Shown here piece after piece: positions 25,400 through 33,442 of a DNA stretch of 64,000 bases. Origin of the DNA: Chelatococcus asaccharovorans (GTDB taxonomy: Bacteria; Pseudomonadota; Alphaproteobacteria; Rhizobiales; Beijerinckiaceae); assembly GCF_003201475.1 (NCBI RefSeq), contig NZ_QJJK01000007.1, positions 372,001 through 436,000 of the forward strand, given 5' to 3'. The first letter of the stretch is position 1, and each line of letters starts with the position of its first letter. Position numbers and translations under genes: made by a program. The notes beneath the pieces are model-generated. The model worked only from the letters and a program-made list of their open reading frames with translations, was not told the origin of the DNA and did not search any database.

Positions 25400-26536
25400 A
25401 TGCATCTCACGAATGCTCTTGTAGTCACCGACGGGACAATACGCGAAGGCACCATTACGATCCACGAAGGTGCAATATCGGCGTGTTTGTCCAGCACCGG
25501 CCGTGACGAGGTCGTCCTCGATTGTGAGGGCGATTTTCTTCTCCCCGGCCTGATCGATATTCATACCGACAACGTGGAGCACCATGTGCGGCCGCGTCCT
25601 GGTGTTCGCTGGCCGTCGATTCTCGCTGCGGTTCTCGCCCACGATCGGCAGATTGTCGCGAGCGGAATAACGACGGTGCTCGATGCACTGTCATTCGGCG
25701 ATTACGATGGCGGCGGTGAGCGCGTCGCGATACTGGACGCCGTGATCGAAGCCATCTCGCTTGCAAAGCACGAGGCCCTCTTCCACGCCGACCACTATCT
25801 TCATTTTCGCTGCGAAATGTCCGACCCGATCGTCAGGCCTCTTATCGATCGACACTTCGGGAATGCTGATCTGCGGCTTGTCAGCATGATGGACCATACG
25901 CCCGGCCAACGGCAGTATCGCGATTTATCGATCTTTCGAGAGTTCCGCCGAAAGAAGAATTCGCGCATTTGGACCGACGCGGAATTTGCGGTTTACCTGG
26001 ACGAGCAGAGGCAGAGGCAAAGCCGCGAAGTTCCTCTCAGCAAGAGAACGATCATAGACTTCTGTAAAGACGCGCGAATACCTCTTGCGAGCCATGACGA
26101 CACAACCTTGTCCGACGTCGATGAGTCCTTGGCGGCCGGCGTGTCCATCAGCGAATTTCCGACAACTCTGGAAGCCGCGCGGCGGGCCAATGAGCTCGGC
26201 ATGAAGGTCGTCATGGGGGCGCCCAATATCGTTCTTGGCGGCTCCCACTCCGGCAATGTGGCGGCCGCGGACCTTGCAAACAGTGGCTTGCTCGATGGTC
26301 TGACGTCCGACTACGTCCCCGGCAGCCTCCTGCATGCCGCCTTCGCTCTTGCCGCCCAGGGATTTGATCTCGCCGAGACGATTGCCCTCGTGACACAGAA
26401 TCCCGCCGCGCTGCTTGGATTTACGGATCGTGGGCGCATCGCCCCCGGGCTCCGGGCGGACCTCGTGCGCGTACGGCTCGTCCACGGTGTCCCTGTGATA
26501 CGAAACGTCTGGGTCGCCGGCCGGCAGTACCTCTAG
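25400..26536 (+). CDS. phnM: PhnM, alpha-D-ribose 1-methylphosphonate 5-triphosphate diphosphatase
   Basis: 378-residue amidohydrolase-fold enzyme, the same length as known PhnM. The metal-binding strand G-L-I-D-I-H-T-D-N followed by P-R-P-G-V-R-W-P near residue 60 is diagnostic of PhnM. Later G-A-P-N-I-V-L-G-G-S-H-S-G-N and S-D-Y-V-P-G-S-L-L are also typical. In C-P lyase pathways it removes pyrophosphate from the ribosyl methylphosphonate triphosphate. No phnGHIJKL lies in this window, so it either serves a C-P lyase encoded elsewhere or acts on another triphosphate. The ATG at 25400 has a GAGGGG site; upstream starts at 25376 and 25382 are possible. Confidence 0.92.
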   Translation: MHLTNALVVTDGTIREGTITIHEGAISACLSSTGRDEVVLDCEGDFLLPGLIDIHTDNVEHHVRPRPGVRWPSILAAVLAHDRQIVASGITTVLDALSFGDYDGGGERVAILDAVIEAISLAKHEALFHADHYLHFRCEMSDPIVRPLIDRHFGNADLRLVSMMDHTPGQRQYRDLSIFREFRRKKNSRIWTDAEFAVYLDEQRQRQSREVPLSKRTIIDFCKDARIPLASHDDTTLSDVDESLAAGVSISEFPTTLEAARRANELGMKVVMGAPNIVLGGSHSGNVAAADLANSGLLDGLTSDYVPGSLLHAAFALAAQGFDLAETIALVTQNPAALLGFTDRGRIAPGLRADLVRVRLVHGVPVIRNVWVAGRQYL

Positions 26537-26708
26537 CCGCTGTGGGAAAGCACTTCGCGGCGGATTGGGGCATCCCCGGCGCGATGGGCAAGGTCGATCG
26601 GCCGCCATGCCCATCCCCGCGGCGGGGGAAGACCGATCCCGTCAAAAAGCCGTCACAGGGCCGTTGTGCAAGGCCGCTAAAGCTGCGAGGCACCCCATGG
26701 AGGCTTCG

Positions 26709-27365
26709 ATGTCGGCGAGCATCACCGCCCAGCAGCTCCGCGATGCATGCGAGCAATTGCTCTGTGAGGCAGAGGTGCCCGACGACGTCACCGTGCGGCG
26801 CATTGCCCAACGCGCCGGCGCCAATGTGGCGGCGATCAATTATCATTTCGGCAGCCTGGAAAAGCTGATCTTCGAGGTTGGCGAGCGGGTCTATCTCCGG
26901 CTCAATGCCGAGCGTCTGGCCCTTCTGGCGCAGGCGCTGGGGCGCGGCAGCCCGCCCGATGCCGGCGCCCTGATCGCAGCCCTGGTGGGGCCGTCGATCC
27001 GCTGGAGCCTCGATCCGCAATCGAGCTATCGCGTGCTGCGGCATATGACGACCATCGCCCAGGCCAGCCATCATCCCGAGATCTTCCGACCGATGGTCGA
27101 GGACGTCGAGCATCACCGCATGTTCATTCCGCATTTCCGCGCCGTCGCGCCCGGACTGAGCGAGGTCGATATCGGCTTCCGCATCAGCTGTGTGCTGGGC
27201 GTGCGCTCGCAGATCATCCGCAACCGGCATCGCACCGAAATGCTGACCGGCCACGCGATCGACCTGGGCAATGCCGACATCGTCCTGGAGCAGGTGGTCG
27301 CAGCCACCGCGCCGATGTTCACGAGCCCAGCCTGCCGGGCTCCGATCCAAACAGCGTTTCAATAG
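26709..27365 (+). CDS. TetR-family transcriptional regulator
   Basis: 218-residue repressor. The HTH occupies residues 5-55: V-T-V-R-R-I-A-Q-R-A-G-A-N-V-A-A-I-N-Y-H-F-G-S-L-E-K-L-I. The C-terminal domain resembles the CerR-like group (TetR_C) with helix-rich ligand binding. The ATG at 26709 has a perfect GGAGG at 5-bp spacing, better than the ATG at 26697. It is 66 bp upstream of the first duplicated metallophosphoesterase gene and in the same direction, so it probably regulates that module. No clear palindrome is seen in front of it. Confidence 0.9.
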   Translation: MSASITAQQLRDACEQLLCEAEVPDDVTVRRIAQRAGANVAAINYHFGSLEKLIFEVGERVYLRLNAERLALLAQALGRGSPPDAGALIAALVGPSIRWSLDPQSSYRVLRHMTTIAQASHHPEIFRPMVEDVEHHRMFIPHFRAVAPGLSEVDIGFRISCVLGVRSQIIRNRHRTEMLTGHAIDLGNADIVLEQVVAATAPMFTSPACRAPIQTAFQ

Positions 27366-27430
27366 CGTCACGTATCTGAGACACCGCCTCGCTACTTGCT
27401 GGGTCGCAACCTGACGAAGAGCGGACCAGC

Positions 27431-28285
27431 ATGGCGCAAGATACGACCTTCATTCACCTGACCGATCTGCATGTCGGTCACCCCGCTGTCGCCGATGCGC
27501 ATCTGTTCAGCGACACCTCGGCGACCCTCGCGACGATCCTCGACCTCGTCGCGACCATTGCCCCACGCCCGAGCTTCATCGTCGCAAGCGGCGACCTGAC
27601 CAATCGCGGCGACGCGGACAGCTATCGCCAGCTCAAGACGTTGATGGCGGCGACGGAGCTGCCGGTGATCTATGCTTTGGGCAATCATGACACGCGCGAG
27701 GGCTTCTATCGCGGCATGCTGGAGCGCGAGACCGATCTTGATGCTCCCTATGACCACGAGCAGGTCATCGATGGCGTGCACATCGTCACGCTCGATACCA
27801 GCACGCCGCAGCAGATCGGCGGCACCCTCGAGCCGGCACAATTCGCCTGGCTCGAAGCGACGCTCGACAGTCACCCCGACCTGCCCAAGCTGATCGTCGC
27901 GCATCACCCGCCGGCGCTCGGCGAGGCACCGGATTGGGCGCATTGGCGCACCATCGATTTCACCCAGTCGCAGCGGCTGGCCGCATTGCTCGCCGGACGC
28001 AAGGTGATCGGCATCCTGAGCGGCCACATCCACCATGACCGCCTGTCGGTCTGGCATGGCATTCCGGTCATCGTCGGCATGGGCCAGCACGCAGCCACCG
28101 ATATCCTCCAGACCGACGTCCTGCGCATGGTCAACGGCGCTTCTTTCGGCATCGGCACCGTGCGGCGCTCGGGCCTCACCATGGCGCTGGTGCCGCTGCC
28201 CTCCGACCGCGCCGAACTCAACCGCTATCCGCTCCAGATGCTGCGCGACCGCCAGGATGCGGCGCTCGCCGCGGCGGCCGAATGA
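27431..28285 (+). CDS. Metallophosphoesterase, module copy 1
   Basis: 284-residue calcineurin-like phosphoesterase with full metal site: L-T-D-L-H-V-G near residue 12, S-G-D-L-T-N near 57, G-N-H-D-T near 90, A-H-H-P-P near 155 and G-H-I-H-H near 200. It resembles class III cyclic-nucleotide/glycerophosphodiester phosphodiesterases. It is clearly paralogous with the gene at 31170 (long identical stretches such as F-I-V-A-S-G-D-L-T-N-R-G-D). Without a signal peptide it would act in the cytoplasm. It overlaps by a few bases the unused start of the next gene, and forms one unit with the binding protein and phosphatase that follow. Confidence 0.92.
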   Translation: MAQDTTFIHLTDLHVGHPAVADAHLFSDTSATLATILDLVATIAPRPSFIVASGDLTNRGDADSYRQLKTLMAATELPVIYALGNHDTREGFYRGMLERETDLDAPYDHEQVIDGVHIVTLDTSTPQQIGGTLEPAQFAWLEATLDSHPDLPKLIVAHHPPALGEAPDWAHWRTIDFTQSQRLAALLAGRKVIGILSGHIHHDRLSVWHGIPVIVGMGQHAATDILQTDVLRMVNGASFGIGTVRRSGLTMALVPLPSDRAELNRYPLQMLRDRQDAALAAAAE

Positions 28286-28305
28286 TTGTCCAGGAGGATC
28301 TCGCC

Positions 28306-29610
28306 ATGTTCAAACGTGACTTCTTGAAACTGCTGGCGCTGACGGGCCTCGGCTTCACCGCGCTCACCGGAATGGCTTCGGCCCGCATGGCAGACCGCAT
28401 CGATGCGCCGGTCACCATCACCTTCTACAATTACAATCTGGCCTCCGCCAGTGCTGGCGCCGATGCGACGCGCGCGCTGATCGCCGAGTTCGAAGCGGCT
28501 CATCCCCAAGTGAAGATCGAAGCGGTGGGCGTCCCCTCCAACGAGATCGTGACGCGGCTGCAGGCCGACATGGCCGCCGGCCGCCGGCCCGACGTCGCCC
28601 AGCTGGTGTTCCGCGACCTCATCTATATCGCCACCGATCTCGGCGGCAACGCGCTCGAGGACATGGCCGGGCCGGAGGGCTATGCGGCGTTGGTGAACGG
28701 GCTGATCCCGCGCGGCGTCGATCTGGGTAGGGTCGGCGACAAGACCTACGGCCTCGCCTATACCTTCTCCACCCCCATCCTGTTTTACAACGCGGACCTC
28801 TTCCGCGCCGCCGGGCTCGATCCCGACAAGCCGCCGCGCACCTGGGCCGACGTCAAGGCGGCGGCGGACGCCATCGTCGCAAAGACCGATGCCGAGGGCT
28901 TCTTTCCCGGCGCCTATGGTCCGGCCGACGGCACCTTCGTCTATCAGGCGATCCTGATGTCCAATGGCGGCAAGGTCCGTGACGGCAATAGGCTGACCTT
29001 CGCCAACCGGGAAGGCATCGAGGCAGTTGAGATGCTGCGTGACATGGTCAAGAGCGGCGGCCACGGGCGTCTCGATCCGGCCAATCCGAGCGACAGCATG
29101 GCCAGCGGCAAGCTGGGCATGTTCCTCTATACCAGCGCGCTGCAGAACATGCTGTCGAAGGCCGCCAAGGACAAATGGGACCTCCGCGTCGCGCCGCTCC
29201 CTGCCTTTGGCGACAAGCCGACCGCGCCGACCAATTCGGGCAGCGCGCTGTTCAGCTTTTCAACAGACCCTCTCAAGCAGCGGGCCTCGTATGAGCTGAT
29301 GAAGTTCCTCACCTCCAAGCATGGCTACACCATCATCACCAGCAAGATCGGCTATCTGCCCCTGCGCCTCGATATCGTCGATGACCCGGCATTCCTCGGG
29401 CCGTGGACGCAGAGCCATCCGCTGATCCGCCCGAATCTGGAACAGCTCGAACGCCTGACGCCGAATGTCGCCTTCCCCGGTCCCAATTACCGTCAGGCCG
29501 AGAGCCTGATGAAGGAGGCCGTGATTGAAGCCGTGTTCGGCGAGGGCAATGTCGCCGAGGTGCTGACCGCGGCGCAGAACACCGCCCAAGGACTGATGCC
29601 TCAGAATTGA
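28306..29610 (+). CDS. Sugar/glycerophosphate-class ABC substrate-binding protein, module copy 1
   Basis: 434-residue extracellular solute-binding protein family 1 (UgpB-like). A signal sequence M-F-K-R-D-F-L-K-L-L-A-L-T precedes the mature start T-I-T-F-Y-N-Y-N-L. It has L-A-Y-T-F-S-T-P-I-L-F-Y-N near residue 150 as in UgpB. The start at 28306 follows AGGAGG. It has no permease genes of its own in this copy, so it must either share the membrane complex encoded downstream or use one elsewhere. Paralogue of the gene at 32057. A short hairpin follows its stop. Confidence 0.92.
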   Translation: MFKRDFLKLLALTGLGFTALTGMASARMADRIDAPVTITFYNYNLASASAGADATRALIAEFEAAHPQVKIEAVGVPSNEIVTRLQADMAAGRRPDVAQLVFRDLIYIATDLGGNALEDMAGPEGYAALVNGLIPRGVDLGRVGDKTYGLAYTFSTPILFYNADLFRAAGLDPDKPPRTWADVKAAADAIVAKTDAEGFFPGAYGPADGTFVYQAILMSNGGKVRDGNRLTFANREGIEAVEMLRDMVKSGGHGRLDPANPSDSMASGKLGMFLYTSALQNMLSKAAKDKWDLRVAPLPAFGDKPTAPTNSGSALFSFSTDPLKQRASYELMKFLTSKHGYTIITSKIGYLPLRLDIVDDPAFLGPWTQSHPLIRPNLEQLERLTPNVAFPGPNYRQAESLMKEAVIEAVFGEGNVAEVLTAAQNTAQGLMPQN

Positions 29611-29611
29611 A

Positions 29612-29625
29612 GAGGCTCAAGCCTC
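29612..29625 (+). promoter_or_regulatory. Hairpin after binding-protein gene copy 1
   Basis: GAGGCT-CA-AGCCTC is a perfect 6-bp stem directly after the stop, without a T-run. Near-identical GCCTC-GAATTGA sequences flank it (29599 and 29621). Such hairpins behind ABC binding-protein genes usually protect the upstream mRNA so that more binding protein is made. Functional assignment is inference. Confidence 0.4.
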
Positions 29626-29692
29626 GGAATTGATCCGATCCATCGGGGCGCTGCAGCGTGCTCGCGCGTTCTCCCTTGCACAGAGACGGTTG

Positions 29693-30445
29693 ATGCTGAA
29701 CGACTATGCCCGCCACCTGCGGCTGCCCGACACGCATAATATTCGCGATCTGGGCGGCTATGCCCGGACCAGCGGCGGCATGACCCAGTGGCGCCGCGTG
29801 CTGCGCGGGGATTCGCTGGCCCATCTCACTCCGGCAGGGCGCGACCGCCTGCTGTCCGAGCGCCTGACGCTGGTCATCGATCTGCGCGGACCGCACGAGC
29901 TGCTGATCGAGCCGAACCCCTTTGCCCAGGAGGACCGCGTCACCTATCGCAATATCGCCCTGTTCGACGCCATGGCACCGATCACCATGACACCGATCAC
30001 CATGGCTGACACACCTTTCGACATGGCCGCCCGCTATCGCGACGCGCTCGATCGCTGCGGCCCGCGGCTCGCCCAGGTGCTTCGCACCATCGCCCAGGCG
30101 CCTGCGGGCATGGTGCTTTTTCATTGCAGCGCGGGCAAGGATCGCACTGGCATCGTCGCGGCCCTCTTGCTGCGGCTGGCCGATGTGGGCGAGGACGAGA
30201 TCGCCGCTGACTACGCGCTGACCGCGACACTGGCCACGCCGATGCTGGATCGGCTGCGGCGGGCGGCGCGGGAGAGGAACGTCGATCGCGCCCATCTCGA
30301 GCTGATGCTGGCCAGTGACGCGAGCACGATGCAGGCAATGCTGGCCCATCTGCGCGTTCAGCACGGCGGCATCACCAATTATTGCCGCGCCATCGGCCTC
30401 GGCAGTGCCGAGATCGATGGGCTGGTCGCGCGGCTATGTCACTGA
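29693..30445 (+). CDS. Tyrosine-phosphatase-like enzyme (Y_phosphatase3), module copy 1
   Basis: 250-residue protein of the dual-specificity-like tyrosine phosphatase family. It has N-I-R-D-L-G-G-Y near residue 15, the W-R-R-V-L-R-G-D-S-L substrate loop, L-V-I-D-L-R-G near 63, and the catalytic P-loop H-C-S-A-G-K-D-R-T-G near 140 (Cys nucleophile, Arg phosphate binder). Members may dephosphorylate proteins, lipids or small phosphoesters. The operon with a phosphodiesterase and importer makes a small phosphomonoester the best guess. A 15-bp in-frame duplication (M-A-P-I-T/M-T-P-I-T) lies at 29972-30001. Its stop overlaps the end of the convergent TetR gene by 7 bp. A TTG at 29630 is an alternative start. 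Confidence 0.9.
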   Translation: MLNDYARHLRLPDTHNIRDLGGYARTSGGMTQWRRVLRGDSLAHLTPAGRDRLLSERLTLVIDLRGPHELLIEPNPFAQEDRVTYRNIALFDAMAPITMTPITMADTPFDMAARYRDALDRCGPRLAQVLRTIAQAPAGMVLFHCSAGKDRTGIVAALLLRLADVGEDEIAADYALTATLATPMLDRLRRAARERNVDRAHLELMLASDASTMQAMLAHLRVQHGGITNYCRAIGLGSAEIDGLVARLCH

Positions 30446-31014
30446 GGCGCGGCGATCGATTGCCAGCACATGGACGCGATCTGGCTGCGCTCGTGCTCGG
30501 TCAGCGGACGGGGATCGGTGCGGCGGCGCTTGAGCGTGTTGCGGATCGCTCCGCGCACGAAACTGGCCATCAGCCGCACCGGCATGTCGATGACGGCGCC
30601 GGCGCGGCGCGCCTCTTCGAGCATGACCGAGGCATGGTCGACAAAGGGCCCGAAGATCGCCTTGGCCTCGTCCTCGGTGATCAGTGGCGTGTTGTCGAGA
30701 TAGTCGAACAGTCGTGCCCGCAACGCATCTTCCCAGACGAAGTCGATATAGTCCGCGATGTAGTGCTGGATGCGTGCGGCGTGCGACATGCCAGGTTCCG
30801 CGGGCACCGACAGCCGCTCCGTCATGGTCTCGGCAATGCGGCTGTAGACCCCGCGCACTAAGTCCTCTTTCGACGAGAAATAGTTGTAGAGCGACCCCGT
30901 CGCCACGCCCGCTTCGTCGGCGATGGCGGACATGGAGCAGTGCAAACCATTCTGAACGATGAGTTTCGCCGCGGCGGCAAGGATGCGTTCACGCTTGTCG
31001 GGAGCCAGATCCAT
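30439..31014 (-). CDS. TetR-family transcriptional regulator
   Basis: 191-residue repressor reading against the island. The HTH is at residues 8-55: R-E-R-I-L-A-A-A-A-K-L-I, M-S-A-I-A-D-E-A-G-V-A-T-G-S-L-Y-N-Y-F-S-S-K-E-D-L. The remainder is helical with a C-terminal TetR_C-like fold. It is divergent from the second metallophosphoesterase gene, and a clear TetR-type palindrome sits at its own 5' end, so it should control both itself and the second module. Not closely similar to the TetR at 26.7 kb. Confidence 0.92.
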   Translation of the reverse strand: MDLAPDKRERILAAAAKLIVQNGLHCSMSAIADEAGVATGSLYNYFSSKEDLVRGVYSRIAETMTERLSVPAEPGMSHAARIQHYIADYIDFVWEDALRARLFDYLDNTPLITEDEAKAIFGPFVDHASVMLEEARRAGAVIDMPVRLMASFVRGAIRNTLKRRRTDPRPLTEHERSQIASMCWQSIAAPQ

Positions 31015-31018
31015 ATGC

Positions 31019-31036
31019 TGAATGAACCTTCATTCA
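31019..31036. promoter_or_regulatory. TetR operator palindrome
   Basis: TGAATGAACCTTCATTCA: arms TGAATGA and its exact complement around a 4-bp centre, five bases upstream of the TetR start codon and about 130 bp before the divergent phosphoesterase gene. Half-sites of this TGAATGA type are typical of TetR/AcrR operators. Confidence 0.65.
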
Positions 31037-31169
31037 CCTGTCATGATGCGAAGCTACCCATAGCTTCGGTTTCCCGCAAGGGGGGGCCACACATATTCCG
31101 AACGGCTCAGTGATGAGCCCATTCAAGCTCGCCGGATCGAGGTCGGCAGCGAAACCAGGAAGGCGCAAC

Positions 31170-32039
31170 ATGTCCGGGCTTTTGACTTTCGTGCACCTGA
31201 CCGACCTGCATGTCGGCGATCCTGCCGTCCAGGACGATCACCTCTATTCCGATACCTCCGCGACGCTGGCGGCGATCCTGGCCGAAGTGAAGGCGCTGGT
31301 GCCGCAGCCCCGGTTCATCGTTGCCAGCGGCGATCTGACCAACCGTGGCGACATCGACAGCTACGAGCAGCTCAAGCGCCTGATCGCGGCGGCCGAACTC
31401 GAGATGCCGGTCCTGTTCGCGCTGGGCAATCACGACCGTCGCGATGGCTTCTATCCCGCCATGCTCGGCCGCACCGACCATGCTAACGCGCCCTATGATC
31501 ATGCGCAGGTGATCGACGGCATCCACGTCATCGTGCTCGACTCCAGCGTTCCCAACAAGGTCGGCGGCGGCTTCGAGCCCGGGCAGCTCGATTGGCTCAA
31601 GGCCGAACTCGACACGCATGCCGAGTTGCCCAAGCTGCTGGTGATGCACCACGCGCCCTCGCTCGACGCCGACCCGTCCATGGAATGGGAATCGCTCTCG
31701 ATTGCCGACACCGAGGCCTTGCGCCAGGCGGTTGCAGGCAAGCCTGTCATCGGCATCCTCTCCGGCCACATCCATTTCGACCGCGTCTCCAGCTGGTACG
31801 GCATCCCGGTCGTGGTCGGCATCGGCCAGCACGCCGCCACCGACGTGACCTGGCTGCATGAAGGCCTGCGCATGCTCTCCGGCGCCTCCTACGCCATCGG
31901 CACGCTGCGTCCCTCGGGCCTGTCCATCACCTTCGCCCCGCAGCCGGCCGAACGCAAAGAGCTGCATAGCTTCACCTGGGGCGGCATGGCCGAGGTGCTG
32001 AAGAAATACGAAGGCGACACCACGGTGGCGGCAGAATGA
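31170..32039 (+). CDS. Metallophosphoesterase, module copy 2
   Basis: 289-residue calcineurin-like phosphoesterase, paralogous to the one at 27431. Metal motifs are complete: L-T-D-L-H-V-G, S-G-D-L-T-N-R-G-D, G-N-H-D-R, M-H-H and G-H-I-H-F. The start at 31170 has AGGAAGG and aligns with copy 1. It heads the complete module: binding protein, two permeases, tyrosine-phosphatase-like enzyme and ATPase. Cytoplasmic cleavage of an imported phosphodiester is the most economical role. It ends in an ATGA overlap region with the next frame. Confidence 0.92.
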   Translation: MSGLLTFVHLTDLHVGDPAVQDDHLYSDTSATLAAILAEVKALVPQPRFIVASGDLTNRGDIDSYEQLKRLIAAAELEMPVLFALGNHDRRDGFYPAMLGRTDHANAPYDHAQVIDGIHVIVLDSSVPNKVGGGFEPGQLDWLKAELDTHAELPKLLVMHHAPSLDADPSMEWESLSIADTEALRQAVAGKPVIGILSGHIHFDRVSSWYGIPVVVGIGQHAATDVTWLHEGLRMLSGASYAIGTLRPSGLSITFAPQPAERKELHSFTWGGMAEVLKKYEGDTTVAAE

Positions 32040-32056
32040 ACCGGAAGCTCCCCCCT

Positions 32057-33355
32057 ATGACCCGCAAGACGTTCCTCATCGGTACGCTCGCCCTGCTGGC
32101 CAGCGGCCTGTCGCTGCCCGCCATGGCCGAGGCCATTCCGGCGACCATCGACAAACCGGTCACCATCACCTTCTACAACTACAATCTCGCCTCGGCCGGT
32201 ATTGGTGCCGAAGCGACCAGGAAGCTGATCGCCGAATTCATGGCGGCCAATCCCAAGATCACCGTCGAGGGCGTGCCCTATTCAAGTGCCGATTCCAGCC
32301 GCATCCAGGCTGATCTCGCCGCCGGCCGGCCGGTCGATCTGGTGCAGACCGTGTTCAGCGATCTCGATTTCGCCGTCACCAACTTCGGTGCGCAGGCGCT
32401 GGAAGAGATCATTCCCGCCGATGAAATGGCGGCGCATTTCAAGGGCATGTTCCCGAACGGCCTCAAGCTCGGCGTGCTCAACGGCAAGACCTATGGCCTC
32501 GCCTATACCTTCTCCACCCCGGTGCTGTTCTACAATGCTGACCTGTTCAGGGCAGCAGACCTCGACCCGGACAAGCCGCCCAAGACCTGGCAGGCCGTCA
32601 AGGAAGCCGGCCTGACCGTTATGAAAAAGACCGGCAAGCAGGGTTTTGCCGCCGGCATCACGGGTCCGGGAGCCTACGACTGGCTGCTGCAGGGCGTTGT
32701 GCGTTCCAATGGCGGCGAGGTCATCTCGCGCGACCGCACGCGGCTGAAATTCGCCGAACCGGAAGCCGTCGAAGCCATCGCCATGCTCAAAGACCTGCAT
32801 GAATCAGGCGTCTACCAGAATGCCGACATCGCCAGTGCGCTTGATGGCATGGCCTCGGGCAATATCGGCATGTATCTGCAGACCAGTGCGATCCAGGGCG
32901 CGCTGATCGCCGGCGCGACCAACAAATACGAGTTGCGTTCCTCCACCATGCCGAGCTTCGGCGACAAGCCCGTGCGGCCCAACAACTCGGGCAGCGCGCT
33001 GACCATTCACGCCGCCGATCCCTTGAAGCAGCGTGCGGCTTGGGAGCTGATGAAATTCCTCACCTCCGCGCACGGCTATACCGTCATCACCTCGGAGATC
33101 GGTTACCTGCCGCTGCGCCCGGCCATCGTCGCGGACCCGAACTATCTCGGCGGGTGGATCAAGGCTCATCCGCTGGTGCAGCCCAATCTCGATCAACTGG
33201 CCGTGCTCGAGCCCTGGGATCCGATGCCTGGCCCGAACTACCGCCAGATCGTCAAGACCATGATGGATGCGGTGGAAATGGTGATCTTCGGCAATGCCGA
33301 TCCGGCCGCCGCGCTGGCCGACGCTGAAGCCCATGCCCAGGACCTGATGCCGTAA
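32057..33355 (+). CDS. Sugar/glycerophosphate-class ABC substrate-binding protein, module copy 2
   Basis: 432-residue UgpB-like solute-binding protein. Signal peptide M-T-R-K-T-F-L-I-G-T-L-A-L-L to A-M-A, then T-I-T-F-Y-N-Y-N-L as in copy 1. Shared blocks such as L-A-Y-T-F-S-T-P-V-L-F-Y-N and W-E-L-M-K-F-L-T-S-x-H-G-Y-T-V-I-T-S-E-I-G-Y-L-P-L-R show recent paralogy. The ATG at 32036, overlapping the previous stop, is an alternative start, but 32057 has a cleaner signal and a GGAAG site. A strong hairpin separates it from the permease genes. Confidence 0.92.
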   Translation: MTRKTFLIGTLALLASGLSLPAMAEAIPATIDKPVTITFYNYNLASAGIGAEATRKLIAEFMAANPKITVEGVPYSSADSSRIQADLAAGRPVDLVQTVFSDLDFAVTNFGAQALEEIIPADEMAAHFKGMFPNGLKLGVLNGKTYGLAYTFSTPVLFYNADLFRAADLDPDKPPKTWQAVKEAGLTVMKKTGKQGFAAGITGPGAYDWLLQGVVRSNGGEVISRDRTRLKFAEPEAVEAIAMLKDLHESGVYQNADIASALDGMASGNIGMYLQTSAIQGALIAGATNKYELRSSTMPSFGDKPVRPNNSGSALTIHAADPLKQRAAWELMKFLTSAHGYTVITSEIGYLPLRPAIVADPNYLGGWIKAHPLVQPNLDQLAVLEPWDPMPGPNYRQIVKTMMDAVEMVIFGNADPAAALADAEAHAQDLMP

Positions 33356-33377
33356 CGCAAGACTGTCCCGCCCAGGA

Positions 33378-33405
33378 TGCCGCCCCCGTCGTGGCCGGGG
33401 CGGCA
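33378..33405 (+). promoter_or_regulatory. Strong hairpin between binding-protein gene copy 2 and permeases
   Basis: TGCCGCCCC pairs perfectly with GGGGCGGCA across a 10-base loop, 22 bp after the stop, with no T-run. As for the shorter hairpin after copy 1, it probably stabilises or partially terminates the transcript so that the binding protein is made in excess over the permeases. Confidence 0.6.
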
Positions 33406-33442
33406 CTTGAGGGGCGCATGTGAACTGGATCGAGAGGTCAGC

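Noticed and set aside
31040-31050. PHO half-site CTGTCAT before the second module
   Set aside because: Only one half-site matches; the second at +11 does not.
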